Positions 26,324 to 36,553 of a DNA stretch of 64,000 bases are shown here, piece after piece (the first letter of the stretch is position 1; the number at the start of each line of letters is the position of its first letter). The DNA is from Glaciecola sp. 33A (GTDB lineage: Bacteria; Pseudomonadota; Gammaproteobacteria; Enterobacterales; Alteromonadaceae). The stretch spans positions 1 through 64,000 of the forward strand of contig NZ_PJAR01000039.1 in NCBI RefSeq assembly GCF_002836745.1, read 5' to 3'. Under the pieces are notes generated by a model. That model was not told the DNA's origin. It searched no databases and saw nothing but the letters and a program-made list of their open reading frames with translations. The position numbers were made by a program, and so were the translations under genes.

Positions 26324-26953
26324 TCAGAAAACTTGAAGTTGTGTCATCTGATAAGCTACTTGATTTGCACTTACAGGCCGATATTTAGCCAAAGATCCAA
26401 GCATGATTGGAGAAAGTAATTTAACGATGTTAATACCTACACTTTCTGCCGTACGTTTTTGGGCTCGATGTCCTAGTAAAAAACTGGGTCGGACAGCCGC
26501 TGCGTTGTCTAATTGCGGCATTCGAAGTATAGCATTCTCTAATTCACCTTTAACTTTTAAATAAAAACTTCTACTTTTAGCATTAGCACCAACCGAGGAA
26601 ATCCAAACAAAGCTTTTAGCACGCTGCGCTCTGGTCAATTGGGCTGCAACATGCACAAACTGAAAATCGACACGCCGAAAATTGGACTGTGAGCCAGCCT
26701 GTTTAATCGTGGTGCCTAGACAACAATAAACATGTTCAACTGAAAAGTAACCTTGATAATCTTGTAACTCTTCAAAATCGATTACAATAGCTTGGATTTT
26801 ATTTAATGGGTCATGGTACTGCACTTTAGACAACGGCGAGCGCACTAAACAGGTCACTTGGGAATAACGTTCGTCTTGGCACAATTGATTTACCAGCGCT
26901 TTGCCAACTAAACCTGACGCGCCAAGCACTAAAGCTTTGTATTTTGCAGTCAT
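26324..26953 (-). CDS. NAD(P)-binding Rossmann oxidoreductase (HTATIP2/YraR-like)
   Basis: A 209-residue atypical short-chain reductase. The nucleotide motif GASGLVG is at residues 11-17, then CLGTTIKQAGSQSNFRRVD, then SSVGAN, and a YLKVKGELE segment holds the Tyr-x3-Lys-like pair. This is the pattern of the HTATIP2/YraR group, cytosolic proteins of uncertain substrate. AGGGGA lies 4 bases before the ATG. It is divergent from the peptidase gene at 27024. Confidence 0.8.
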   Translation of the reverse strand: MTAKYKALVLGASGLVGKALVNQLCQDERYSQVTCLVRSPLSKVQYHDPLNKIQAIVIDFEELQDYQGYFSVEHVYCCLGTTIKQAGSQSNFRRVDFQFVHVAAQLTRAQRAKSFVWISSVGANAKSRSFYLKVKGELENAILRMPQLDNAAAVRPSFLLGHRAQKRTAESVGINIVKLLSPIMLGSLAKYRPVSANQVAYQMTQLQVF

Positions 26954-27023
26954 ATTTCCCCTAGGTTGTGATACCCTTTTTGTTTGCTAAAACAATAATA
27001 ATCTAAAAGAAGATCAATTTATT

Positions 27024-29249
27024 ATGAATAGACTAATCATTACTTTAGCTTGCGCATTTGGGTTCAACTTATCCTCAAATGCAAATGCGGAGAGCCTCAG
27101 CATTGAACGCATTCATCAGTCACCCTCATTATCAGGCAGTGCACCAATAAATATCCAAATATCACCAGATGGTCAACGAGTGACCTTCCTGAGAGGCAAA
27201 GCGGCCAATTACAATCGTTATGACCTGTGGGAATATCACATCCCTACCGGAAAAACACAAATTCTATTTGATTCAGACGATTTACATACTGGGACTGAAA
27301 TTTTATCCGATGAGGAGAGAGCGCGCCGCGAGCGGATGCGTGTTTATGGTAGTGGTATTATTACTTATGATTGGTCGCACGACGGCAGTGCATTGCTTTT
27401 CCCATTAGCAGGTGATGTATACTACTTTAAAATTGGTGACAAGAAAGCCAAGCGTCTATTGGAAACAGATGCGTTTGAAACCGATATCAAGTTTTCACCC
27501 AAAGGAAATTTTATTTCCTATATTCGTGAACAAAATTTATATGTTATGCATGTAGAAACAGGAAAAGAGCAAGCGGTCACAACAAAAGGCGGTGGCGATA
27601 TTAAATATGGCATGGCGGAATTTGTTGCGCAAGAAGAAATGAATCGCATGACCGGCTATTGGTGGTCTACGGATGAAAAACACATCGCTTTTACCAAAGT
27701 TGATGAAGGCCCCGTGGATGATATTGTGCGCTCGGAAATATATGCCGATTCCATTAGTACTATTGAGCAGAAATATCCCAAAGCTGGCACAAATAACGTA
27801 CATATTGAACTTGCCATCGCCAACCTCGATAACGGTCAAGTGCGTTGGGTAGATTTAGGCGACAATAAAGATATTTACCTAGCTCGTGCTAAATGGATGA
27901 ATGAATCAACACTCACTTACCAAACGCAGTCTCGCGATCAGCAAATTCTTAACTTGAATGCCATTAATATTAATAACGGCAAGCAAAAGATATTATTGCA
28001 AGAAAGTAGTAATACTTGGCTTAACTTGAATTTTGATTTGCATTTTTTATCAGATAATAAACATTTTGTATGGGCATCAGAACGCGATGGCTTTAAACAC
28101 GTTTACTTATATCGCAACAATGGCGAACTAGTTCGTCAAATCACCAAAGGCGACTGGGTTGTTGAGCGCATTAATGCAATTGACGAGACAAAAGGGCTCA
28201 TTTATTTTCAAGGGCGCAAAGACACACCGCTTGAAAGCCACGTCTACTCGGTGGCACTGGACGGCTCTGATATCACTAGATTAAGTAAAGCGGATCAATT
28301 CCATAGTGCGACATTCAGCTCAGACGCTTCGGTATACGTAGATTCACATTCAACTGCAAACACTCCCGCTCAAGTCAGCCTGCACGGCGCAGACGGCAGC
28401 ATGATCACTTGGCTTGACGAAAATAAAGTAGACCAAAACCACCCGCTATATAATTTTACCGACGACTGGGTTAAGCCTGAGTTTGGTAGCATAAAAGCAC
28501 AAGATGGCAGTGACCTGCAATATCGTCTTTATAAACCCAAAGAGTTGAGAGGTAAGCATCCGGTTATTGTTTATTTGTATGGTGGGCCTCATGTACAAAT
28601 GGTAACTAACAGTTGGGGTGATAATCGTGGTTTATTAATGCAGTACTGGGTTAATAAAGGTTACGTTGTATTTACCCTTGATAATCGCGGGTCTTATAAC
28701 CGAGGTAAAGCTTTTGAGGATCCTATATTTAAGAAAATGGGCTTTGTTGAAGTTGATGATCAAATAACCGGTGTGACGTTTTTACGTACATTAGATTATG
28801 TAGATCCGCAAAGAATTGGCATCCATGGTCACAGCTACGGTGGCTATATGACACTAATGGCGATGTTCAAAGGCGGTGATTATTTTGCGGCCGGAGTAGC
28901 AGGCGCACCGGTAACAGATTGGCGTTTGTATGATACTCATTATACCGAACGCTATATGGGTAATCCAAAAACTGATGACCAAGCTTATACTGACTCTTCG
29001 GTATTCCCATACGCAAAGAATTTAAAAGGTGACTTACTCATCTACCATGGGATGGCTGACGACAATGTATTATTTACACATAGCACGATGTTGTATAAAC
29101 ATTTGCAAGACTTAGCGTTGCCGTTCGAGGTAATGGACTACCCAGGCAAGAAGCATAGTATTCGAGGTAAAAATACAGGAATTCATTTATATAAGACAAT
29201 TACTAACTTCTTTGATAAGCATTTGCAGCCCGTCAATACCGGCGAGTAG
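27024..29249 (+). CDS. Dipeptidyl peptidase IV-like S9 family peptidase
   Basis: A 741-residue exported serine peptidase: signal peptide to about residue 22 (SNANA|ES), an eight-bladed-propeller region, then an alpha/beta-hydrolase domain. The nucleophile is Ser604 in GHSYGGYM; Asp679 (GMADDNV) and His711 (KKHSIRG) complete the triad, with spacings close to DPP-IV. The propeller carries an FVAQEEMNR motif whose two Glu residues bind the free N-terminus of the peptide in DPP-IV. It should cut Xaa-Pro or Xaa-Ala dipeptides from peptides in the periplasm, consistent with a protein-degrading marine heterotroph. Confidence 0.92.
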   Translation: MNRLIITLACAFGFNLSSNANAESLSIERIHQSPSLSGSAPINIQISPDGQRVTFLRGKAANYNRYDLWEYHIPTGKTQILFDSDDLHTGTEILSDEERARRERMRVYGSGIITYDWSHDGSALLFPLAGDVYYFKIGDKKAKRLLETDAFETDIKFSPKGNFISYIREQNLYVMHVETGKEQAVTTKGGGDIKYGMAEFVAQEEMNRMTGYWWSTDEKHIAFTKVDEGPVDDIVRSEIYADSISTIEQKYPKAGTNNVHIELAIANLDNGQVRWVDLGDNKDIYLARAKWMNESTLTYQTQSRDQQILNLNAININNGKQKILLQESSNTWLNLNFDLHFLSDNKHFVWASERDGFKHVYLYRNNGELVRQITKGDWVVERINAIDETKGLIYFQGRKDTPLESHVYSVALDGSDITRLSKADQFHSATFSSDASVYVDSHSTANTPAQVSLHGADGSMITWLDENKVDQNHPLYNFTDDWVKPEFGSIKAQDGSDLQYRLYKPKELRGKHPVIVYLYGGPHVQMVTNSWGDNRGLLMQYWVNKGYVVFTLDNRGSYNRGKAFEDPIFKKMGFVEVDDQITGVTFLRTLDYVDPQRIGIHGHSYGGYMTLMAMFKGGDYFAAGVAGAPVTDWRLYDTHYTERYMGNPKTDDQAYTDSSVFPYAKNLKGDLLIYHGMADDNVLFTHSTMLYKHLQDLALPFEVMDYPGKKHSIRGKNTGIHLYKTITNFFDKHLQPVNTGE

Positions 29250-29377
29250 CTACTTTTACTAACAAAATATTGGCACTAAAAACATGTGCTTTACGATGCG
29301 CCTTCAAATCAAAACAAGATACGTTTAGACTAAGGCTGGACTAAGCCAATTTGTTTTCGTACAAGGATATTTATTAG

Positions 29378-30385
29378 ATGGTATCAATAGCTGATATAGA
29401 AGCAGCCCAAAAACGGATTAGTAATATAGTAAAACAGACACCAATATTTGAATCACGTTTACTTAATCATTGGCTAGGTCATCAAATTTATTTTAAAGCC
29501 GAGTGTTTGCAGCGAACTGGAGCATTTAAACTGCGCGGCGCAACCAATATTCTAGCTAAGTTACATGAGCAAGGAGAATTGCCCCAGCGCGTTGTGGCTA
29601 ACTCATCAGGCAATCATGCGCAAGCAGTTGCATTTGCGTGTGCGCAATTTGGTATTCCAGTTTCAATTTATTGTGCCGACACTATTTCGCCAATTAAAGC
29701 TGCCGCAACCAAGTTTTATGGCGCAAAAATAAAGGTATTTGCAAGCAGAGAAGAAGCTGACTTAGCGGTGGAGGAAGCGGGCCATGAGGAAGGAACCCTA
29801 TGGATACCGCCTTTTAATCACCCAGATATTATTGCAGGTCAAGGCACAGTTACATTGGAAGCTTTGCAGCAACTTGCTGAGACTGGGGTTGAACCTGATG
29901 CCGTATTTGCTCCTTGTGGCGGCGGTGGTTTATTATCTGGGGCTATTATTGCAACAAACGCGCGTTTGCCCAATGCTGAAGTCGTCGGTGCTGAGCCGTT
30001 GAATGCAAATGACGCTGCTCGGAGTCTACAAAGCGGTAAAATTGAGCGCTTAAACGGCACACCGAATACATTAGCTGATGGCGCAGCGACCCCGGCTATA
30101 GGTCCGCATACGTTTGAAATATTGAAAACCGTTGATGATTTTTATGAAGTAGAAGAAGAACAGATAGCATATTGGACTCAATGGCTACATCATTTGTTAA
30201 AGTTACATATAGAGCCGACATGCGCTATGACCATGGCTGCCGTTGCAGCTTGGTTAAATGATAAGCCACCTAACCAGAAGGTGCTAGTGTTGTTGTCTGG
30301 AGGTAATATCAGTCAGGCATCAATGCTCAAAATATGGCAACAGGATTATCTGACACAACCCCCAATAATGAATCCAGATGCTTAA
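29378..30385 (+). CDS. PLP-dependent threonine/serine dehydratase or serine racemase-like enzyme
   Basis: A 335-residue fold-type II PLP enzyme. The Schiff-base Lys is K51 in GAFKLRGA, SSGNHAQAVA binds the substrate carboxylate, and the CGGGGLLSG loop holds the cofactor phosphate. There is no ACT regulatory domain, so it is not the biosynthetic IlvA; the length fits catabolic threonine dehydratase or serine racemase. AAGGA lies about 10 bases before the ATG. It follows the peptidase and precedes an amidohydrolase on the same strand, which hints at amino-acid catabolism. Confidence 0.85.
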   Translation: MVSIADIEAAQKRISNIVKQTPIFESRLLNHWLGHQIYFKAECLQRTGAFKLRGATNILAKLHEQGELPQRVVANSSGNHAQAVAFACAQFGIPVSIYCADTISPIKAAATKFYGAKIKVFASREEADLAVEEAGHEEGTLWIPPFNHPDIIAGQGTVTLEALQQLAETGVEPDAVFAPCGGGGLLSGAIIATNARLPNAEVVGAEPLNANDAARSLQSGKIERLNGTPNTLADGAATPAIGPHTFEILKTVDDFYEVEEEQIAYWTQWLHHLLKLHIEPTCAMTMAAVAAWLNDKPPNQKVLVLLSGGNISQASMLKIWQQDYLTQPPIMNPDA

Positions 30386-30427
30386 CTTGTTATACTCACT
30401 ATAAAATTGAAATCAAAAGGATAGGAA

Positions 30428-32113
30428 ATGAACTCGATGCATAAATTACTGTTGTCAATAACATTAGTGCTGGCGTTAACCTCGACTTCAGTCTCCTCAC
30501 TTACGTTTATAGATAACGTAAAGGGCTATACATTAAACCAACAAGGCAAGTTAATCACATTTACCAATATTGCGTTTGAAGATGAATTTATTATTGGCAT
30601 GGATCTCACCCAAGAACCAGGAGGGATCGTCACCAAAATAGATGGCGGAGGCCGCGTAATGTTACCTGGTTTAATAGATGCGCATGGGCATATTTTAGGT
30701 TTAGGCCGAAACCTGCTGGAAATTGATTTACGAGGCAGTCAAACTGAAAACGATTCAATTAAACGTGTTTTAGAGTTTGTAAGCGCTAACTCATTATCGA
30801 TAAAAACGTCAAAAAAAGAAGGCACACAATGGTTAATTGGCGGCGGCTGGAATCAAGTTTTATGGCCAACTAAAGCATTTCCAAATAAAGCCAGCTTAGA
30901 TGCTGCGATAAAGGATCGCCCAGTCGTTTTATCCAGAATTGATGGGCATGCTGTTTGGGTCAATAGCGCAGCGCTGAAATTGGCAGGCATCGATGCTAAT
31001 ACTCCCTCACCTGCTGGCGGCGAAATCGTAAAAGATAAAGATGGACAACCTACTGGTGTGTTAATAGATAACGCCGAATACTTGGTGACCAAGTTAATTC
31101 CAATGGCGGATGTTGAACAATTATCTGCGCAACTCAATGCTGCATCTGACCATTTATTGTCGTTGGGCATTACTAGTGTGCACGATGCCGGTATTAGCAA
31201 ACAAGTTTACGACTTCTATCAACAACAAGCACAAACAGGACAGCTGAGGTTCCGGATTTACGCGATGATCGCTGCCACTGATCCGCAAATTAATGATATG
31301 TTAACAAAAGGACATATCAAGACAGAAGACGATATGCTAAGCATTAGAAGCGTCAAAGCTTATGGTGATGGTGCTTTAGGAAGTCGGGGTGCTGCATTAA
31401 TTGAGCCTTATTCTGATGACAAAGATAATCACGGTTTGCTAGTCACTCCACAAGAAAGCTTGCCGAGTTTATTTTCACAAGTACTTGCCGCTAATTTTCA
31501 GCTTAACTTTCATGCGATTGGAGACAGAGCAAACAGACTGGCATTGCAGCAGTTTGCTAAAACCTTCAAAATATACCCAGAAAACACTGGGCGTCATCGC
31601 ATTGAACACGCCCAAGTCGTCGCCGTTGAAGATATTCCTTTATTCAAAGAACTGGGTATCATTCCCTCTATGCAGCCCACTCACGCAACTAGCGATATGA
31701 ATATGGCGGAAGATCGCATTGGCAGGGCCCGTTTAAAAGGAGCTTATGCTTGGAAAACCTTCTTAGAACAGGGTTCAAGAGTTGCATTCGGCTCTGACTT
31801 CCCGGTGGAACTTGCTAACGCATTTCACGGACTGCATGCAGCAGTGACGCGCCAAACCGCAGAGAACGAACCAAATATGGGTTGGATCCCTGAAGAAAAA
31901 GTATCTATTGAAGATGCGCTTCGTGGCTTTACATTAGATGCAGCTTACGCCGCTTTTCAAGATGACAAACTTGGAACATTGGAAATAGGTAAGCGAGCCG
32001 ACTTTATATTTATTGACAGAGATATATTTAAACGCCCAGCTTCAGACATTCGAGATACCCAAGTATTAGAAACCTGGATAAATGGGCAACAAGTGTTTTC
32101 TAAAACACTGTAG
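30428..32113 (+). CDS. YtcJ-like amidohydrolase (amidohydrolase family 3), exported
   Basis: A 561-residue metal-dependent hydrolase with an apparent signal peptide (residues 1-24). The first metal motif HGHILGLG follows the LPGLIDAHG strand; later come HAIGDRANR, RIEHAQVV and FGSDFPVE, the other ligands of the TIM barrel. The C-terminal LEIGKRADFIFIDRD is the usual composite beta-sandwich strand. It likely hydrolyses an amide or cyclic imide; the substrate is unknown. It ends 6 bases before the convergent GNAT gene, with no clear terminator between. Confidence 0.88.
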   Translation: MNSMHKLLLSITLVLALTSTSVSSLTFIDNVKGYTLNQQGKLITFTNIAFEDEFIIGMDLTQEPGGIVTKIDGGGRVMLPGLIDAHGHILGLGRNLLEIDLRGSQTENDSIKRVLEFVSANSLSIKTSKKEGTQWLIGGGWNQVLWPTKAFPNKASLDAAIKDRPVVLSRIDGHAVWVNSAALKLAGIDANTPSPAGGEIVKDKDGQPTGVLIDNAEYLVTKLIPMADVEQLSAQLNAASDHLLSLGITSVHDAGISKQVYDFYQQQAQTGQLRFRIYAMIAATDPQINDMLTKGHIKTEDDMLSIRSVKAYGDGALGSRGAALIEPYSDDKDNHGLLVTPQESLPSLFSQVLAANFQLNFHAIGDRANRLALQQFAKTFKIYPENTGRHRIEHAQVVAVEDIPLFKELGIIPSMQPTHATSDMNMAEDRIGRARLKGAYAWKTFLEQGSRVAFGSDFPVELANAFHGLHAAVTRQTAENEPNMGWIPEEKVSIEDALRGFTLDAAYAAFQDDKLGTLEIGKRADFIFIDRDIFKRPASDIRDTQVLETWINGQQVFSKTL

Positions 32114-32119
32114 AGGCTG

Positions 32120-32641
32120 TTAACAGCGCAGAGTCATAAAGCGACAACCAACAACGGCATTAATGCCAGTTGGCGTTGCAGACTCTGCAAAACCGAACTT
32201 TTCATAGCAAGCAATCGCGATTGTATTCTCGCTATATACGAACAAAGACACTTCTTTTAAATCGATTTGCTGTTGCGCATTCTCAATTAATTCTGACAAC
32301 AACCGTCTCGCGAGTCCTCTTCCCCTGACGTTAGGATTGATCGCGAGGCGAGCTAAATGCGCGCGCCGCTTTATCAATTGAATTTGGCCGAAACCAATAA
32401 TATTTGTATGCTGGTTAAGAACAAATGATTGGTATTTGCCTGTTCTTACGTGAAGTGCTAATTGATTAGCGGAGCACGGGTAAACAATATTGGGGCCAGC
32501 CCATTGACGTACAAATTTACTGGTTTGTGATGCAGAGACTGATTTCATACAAACAAACCAATTGGCGACAGCCGCAAAATCATCTTTTGCGGCTGTCTTT
32601 AGTTCGAGATCCGAACCTACTTGTATATCGTTCTTATCCAT
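32120..32641 (-). CDS. GNAT-family N-acetyltransferase
   Basis: A 173-residue acetyltransferase. The acetyl-CoA-binding motif A is RLAINPNVRGRGLARRLL (the R/Q-x2-G-x-G/A pattern), followed by VSLFVYSENTIAIACYEKFGF, the usual end of the fold. Substrate unknown. Its start overlaps the end of the metallo-hydrolase gene by 25 bases on the same strand, so the pair is probably one transcript. Confidence 0.85.
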   Translation of the reverse strand: MDKNDIQVGSDLELKTAAKDDFAAVANWFVCMKSVSASQTSKFVRQWAGPNIVYPCSANQLALHVRTGKYQSFVLNQHTNIIGFGQIQLIKRRAHLARLAINPNVRGRGLARRLLSELIENAQQQIDLKEVSLFVYSENTIAIACYEKFGFAESATPTGINAVVGCRFMTLRC

Positions 32642-33480
32642 CGTTCTTCAGTGATAAAATTCCATGACCAGTTTTTCCACTTCTCTTCAAGACCAGCTTC
32701 AACTAAATCATCTTCACTTATACCGGCTGCCTTTTTTGCTTGAACATAGGCATAGGTTTGCTTAATCATATCAAGAAAGCGCACGTAATCGGCCTTGTTA
32801 GCCAACGCACCGTGCCCTGGAATAACTTTGGTGTCAGAATCAATCATGCCCAACAAAGTCTCAACTGCGGCAATGTAGCCAGCAACGGACCCACCTGAGT
32901 TTAAATCAATAAAGGGAAACCAATCTTTAAAAAATAAATCACCGGTGTGCATTACATCAGGTTGCTCAAACCAAACCGCGCTATCGCCATCTGTATGTGC
33001 ATTAGCCAGATGGAATACATGCACCGTGTCACCATTCATGTGAAACTTAACGCCTTTTTCATATGTCACAACAGGAAGCATTGCTGGGTCGGTTTCTTCG
33101 CCTGATGACAAGCGAACGCGTACATTTTCATGAGCAAAAATCGTGGCATTTTTATGCTTGCTAAAAAATGCATTAGAGCCGGTGTGGTCGCCATGAAAAT
33201 GAGTGTTAATCACGTAGCGTGTTTGTTCTTTACTGATGTCAGCTAAGCTTGCCGCAATTTTATCAGCTAAATCGGCATATTGGTTATCCACAATTAGCAA
33301 GCCATCCAGTCCTGCAGAAACAGCGATATTGCCGCCTGCTCCCACTAACATATACACGGACCCGCCGACCGCTTGGGCTTTGACTTCGACATCATCAAAG
33401 CGACCTTGCGACGATGCCGTGGATGCAACAAAACCAGCTATTGATAGCGCTAAGAAGCTTTTCCAAATCATTTTTTTCAT
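32617..33480 (-). CDS. Exported metallo-beta-lactamase-fold hydrolase
   Basis: A 287-residue periplasmic protein: signal peptide to about residue 25 (TASS|QGR), then an MBL fold with the zinc motif THFHGDHTG (HxHxDH), NAHTDGDSAVW, and a late PGHG. It lacks features I would use to call a true beta-lactamase and is better described as a general MBL-fold hydrolase. AAGGA precedes the ATG. The GNAT gene overlaps its 3' end. Confidence 0.85.
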   Translation of the reverse strand: MKKMIWKSFLALSIAGFVASTASSQGRFDDVEVKAQAVGGSVYMLVGAGGNIAVSAGLDGLLIVDNQYADLADKIAASLADISKEQTRYVINTHFHGDHTGSNAFFSKHKNATIFAHENVRVRLSSGEETDPAMLPVVTYEKGVKFHMNGDTVHVFHLANAHTDGDSAVWFEQPDVMHTGDLFFKDWFPFIDLNSGGSVAGYIAAVETLLGMIDSDTKVIPGHGALANKADYVRFLDMIKQTYAYVQAKKAAGISEDDLVEAGLEEKWKNWSWNFITEERWIRTIYK

Positions 33481-33568
33481 TTATTAATCCTTAGTGTTTA
33501 TTTTTATATGGCCCGTTACCACATTCTTTTTTGACCCGTAGTTCGATAAAGCAGCCTTCGATAATCAA

Positions 33569-33778
33569 TTAGGTTTCTGCGACAAACGCAAACCGTGGTA
33601 TTGCTTGGCCGTTAACGTTTACGGTTTCAGTAAACATGACTAAAGGACGAACCCATAAAGCACGCTCACCATAAGTTGGTCTGTATACAACTAGTTCTGT
33701 TTCATCTTCAGAATGTGTTGCAACACCGATGACTTCATAAGTGTTGCCTTTATAGTGTTTATATAATCCAGTTTTCAA
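33569..33778 (-). CDS. DUF1653 protein
   Basis: A 69-residue small cytosolic protein. GLYKHYKGNTYEVIGVATHSET-type text, then VVYRPTYGERALWVRPLVMFTETV, is the DUF1653 pattern: an SH3-like barrel with a conserved Y-x-Y-G stretch and an RP motif. The function is unknown. It lies 8 bases after the M17 aminopeptidase stop on the same strand and is likely cotranscribed with it. Confidence 0.85.
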   Translation of the reverse strand: MKTGLYKHYKGNTYEVIGVATHSEDETELVVYRPTYGERALWVRPLVMFTETVNVNGQAIPRFAFVAET

Positions 33779-33786
33779 ATTGACAC

Positions 33787-35337
33787 CTATAAGTAAGTGT
33801 TTACAAACACGTTAACTGGCGAACCGGTTGGTTTACCATGTTGCCAATCAAGGTCCTCTATACCACTACCTGCGATATCGACATGCGTGAACGGCAAAGG
33901 TAGTTCTGAATTGGCCTCATGTTTATCCAAACCAGAAGCGATGGTCAAAAATGCCATTGGAAATTGATGGCCTCGCATTGTCGTAACGGAAGGTCCATTG
34001 TTCGACGATATGACATCATCTGCCTTTGTCCTTGGTTTAACAAAGTCAAAATCTTCACGACGCGACAATGATTGCTCTACCTGATCAGCGCACAATTCGC
34101 CATGAGCAAACAGTTTTTGGGCAATACCTTGGTCTCGGGCCGGTTTATTTTCGACCAGTGCAGTGTAAGGTCCGAACGCAATCGCTGCATGGCCTGTTAA
34201 TGTTGCAAAAGAAAACAATTCAGGGTTAATCGCATTGACTGCATCTTCGCGCAAATGTGAAAGTAAATCGGCGAGTAGCATTCTACCTTCAGCATCAGTA
34301 TTGCCAACTCTGACTCTAATACCCGCGTGGCTGGTAATAATTTCATCTGGGATGAATGCATCTGCGCCAATACTGTTTCGCACAGCGCCAAGTTCGGCAA
34401 TGACCTTAATGCCTTTGGGAGCAAGTAATGAAAGTGTTTTCATAAAACCTGCAACGCCTGCGGCGCCGCCCTTATCACGACTCATGCCCGCCATGTGACC
34501 GTTGACCTTTAAGTCTGCACCACCAGTATCAAAGGTAATACCTTTGCCGGCGAATAATAGTGTTTTAGTGACTTCACCAACCGGTTCGTAAACCATACGA
34601 ATAATACGTGGACGGTGTCTTTTGACCTCAATTGAGGCTCTAGCCACCGCATGCAAAAGTGGGTATTCATGTCTAATTTGGGCATCATCGGTGATAACGT
34701 TAACGCTAACATTCGAGCCTTTGAATGCGTCAACACAGTAATCAGCAAAGCCTGGCGGTGCCATGCGTTCCGGTTCTGTACCACAAAGGTCGCGAGCAAG
34801 TCGTTTCCCGGCTTCTAAGGCATTTAAGCGCTGAACATCAACATTGCCCTTACTTTCAATCAAACCAACACAATGGATAGGCTCTATTACATCTTCATCC
34901 AGTGCTTGTCTTGCCTCAAGCGGTTGCCATAACCCTTGGCACAGTCCAAGATAAGCGGCCTCAATAGCATTTTCAAATTGTGCTGCTTGGTTTGCAGTTA
35001 AACCCGCCAAATTAACTTCTAGTAGTGGCTTACGGATACCCGAATCAAGAATCAGTTGGGCGGTATGTCGCGCTGCATCAAAAATTCGACGAACATCGTC
35101 ATAATCTCGAGTTAATTGACCCACAGGAACTTGCAACAATCTTTTTCCTGCTACATCTGCAGCTAAGAGTGTTGGGGTTATACCAACGCGTTCGTCTATT
35201 GATTGATGCTGCTCCAAAATTGTTTGAATATGAGGATAGTGCAGACTTGATAATGAGTTACTTATCAGCACGTAGGCATCATAAGTAGTACTTAATTGCG
35301 ACGTGTTTGTTTCTAAAACTGCTTTAGGAAAGGGCAT
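33787..35337 (-). CDS. M17-family leucyl aminopeptidase
   Basis: A 516-residue cytosolic zinc/manganese aminopeptidase. The catalytic domain shows KGITFDTGGADLK, MSRDKGGAAG and NTDAEGRMLLAD, which carry the metal-binding Asp and Glu residues and the bicarbonate-site Arg of the family. The usual form is DTGGISLKP and DMGGAA; here DTGGADLK and DKGGAAG are slight variants, as in a PepA-like side branch. Together with the DPP-IV-like enzyme it suggests active peptide use. Confidence 0.88.
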   Translation of the reverse strand: MPFPKAVLETNTSQLSTTYDAYVLISNSLSSLHYPHIQTILEQHQSIDERVGITPTLLAADVAGKRLLQVPVGQLTRDYDDVRRIFDAARHTAQLILDSGIRKPLLEVNLAGLTANQAAQFENAIEAAYLGLCQGLWQPLEARQALDEDVIEPIHCVGLIESKGNVDVQRLNALEAGKRLARDLCGTEPERMAPPGFADYCVDAFKGSNVSVNVITDDAQIRHEYPLLHAVARASIEVKRHRPRIIRMVYEPVGEVTKTLLFAGKGITFDTGGADLKVNGHMAGMSRDKGGAAGVAGFMKTLSLLAPKGIKVIAELGAVRNSIGADAFIPDEIITSHAGIRVRVGNTDAEGRMLLADLLSHLREDAVNAINPELFSFATLTGHAAIAFGPYTALVENKPARDQGIAQKLFAHGELCADQVEQSLSRREDFDFVKPRTKADDVISSNNGPSVTTMRGHQFPMAFLTIASGLDKHEANSELPLPFTHVDIAGSGIEDLDWQHGKPTGSPVNVFVNTYL

Positions 35338-35445
35338 TTATGTCTCCGTTAGGATTTGCATGCTGAAAAAACAATAGATTTCTACGTTCACACCACAAGT
35401 ATGTTTCTCGCAAATTTTATTATTATTTCTCGCAAAGTATAGGGA

Positions 35446-36507
35446 TTATTCGGCACTAAACAAGGGCAAATCCAATTGATCTGTATTCAAATTATCTATC
35501 AAGGCGACGTGAAGGCCGACCAAACGGACTTTTTTCCCTTCTCCTCGATCAAAAGCTTTAGCTAATAACTCGATTAATAACTGTTCATTAACTACTTGCG
35601 ATTGTTGTTCAACCGTTGTTTGTTGGAAGTCGTCAAACTTTAGCTTTACACCTAGTGATTTGATTGGGCTATGTTTTTTTATATCTATTCTCTCACATAA
35701 CTTAGGCAGAAGCCGAATAACAACCGCTTTGCATTCATCTAAGCTAACAAGATCGGTATCTAAAGTTCTCTCAACACCAACTGACTTTCGCTTCCTATTA
35801 ATCGAAAGCCTTCGTTCATCAATTGCGTGTGCTCTTTTCCACAATGATGCACCAAACTTACCAAAATATTTATGCAACTTTTCAATCGGAAACGAACGAA
35901 TATCCTCACACTTGTAAAGCCCTAAGTTGTTTAATTTTTCGAGTGTCACCTTACCCACTCCTGGAATTTTTTTTAATGGCAGGCCTTTCACAAATTCATC
36001 TAATTGTGCTGGGGTTATAACGCATATACCGTTCGGTTTATTTTCATCACTAGCAACTTTAGCAACAAATTTGATGGGAGCAACACCCGCTGATGCGGTT
36101 AGACCAGTCTCTTTAAATATAGTGCGGCGAATGTCTTCAGCTATATAGGTAGCACTGCCACCAAATAAATCACTTTCGGTTACATCCAAAAAGGCTTCAT
36201 CTAACGAAAGTGGCTCAATTTCATTGGTATAACGTAAATATATTGCTTTTATTTGGTCTGACACTTTTACATACTCATCCATTCTACCTTTTACTAACAC
36301 GAGGTTTGGACAAAGTCGTAGAGCTGTTGCTGTCGCCATAGCCGAACGCACACCAAATTTTCTTGCGGGATAATTACAGGTAGCAATGACTCCGCGGCGG
36401 TCGGCACTGCCGCCAATAGCTATTGGTTTATGCTGTAATGTGGGGTCATCTCGCATTTCGACGGCCGCATAAAAGCAATCCATGTCGATATGAATAAACT
36501 TACGCAT
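35446..36507 (-). CDS. dinB: DNA polymerase IV
   Basis: A 353-residue Y-family polymerase for translesion synthesis. The start FIHIDMDCFYAAVEMRD holds the first catalytic Asp. SLDEAFLDVT holds the second Asp-Glu pair, GVAPIKFVAKVASDENKP is the family palm motif, and the HhH region PGVGKVTLEKL and a little-finger domain follow. The C-terminus (DLPLFSAE) ends in a beta-clamp-binding-like QLxLF variant (LDLPLF). A LexA box lies 47 bases upstream, so it is SOS-controlled. Confidence 0.94.
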   Translation of the reverse strand: MRKFIHIDMDCFYAAVEMRDDPTLQHKPIAIGGSADRRGVIATCNYPARKFGVRSAMATATALRLCPNLVLVKGRMDEYVKVSDQIKAIYLRYTNEIEPLSLDEAFLDVTESDLFGGSATYIAEDIRRTIFKETGLTASAGVAPIKFVAKVASDENKPNGICVITPAQLDEFVKGLPLKKIPGVGKVTLEKLNNLGLYKCEDIRSFPIEKLHKYFGKFGASLWKRAHAIDERRLSINRKRKSVGVERTLDTDLVSLDECKAVVIRLLPKLCERIDIKKHSPIKSLGVKLKFDDFQQTTVEQQSQVVNEQLLIELLAKAFDRGEGKKVRLVGLHVALIDNLNTDQLDLPLFSAE

Positions 36508-36553
36508 TGAATAAACTTAACATCAGCATAATATGGACCTTCAATTGAACAGC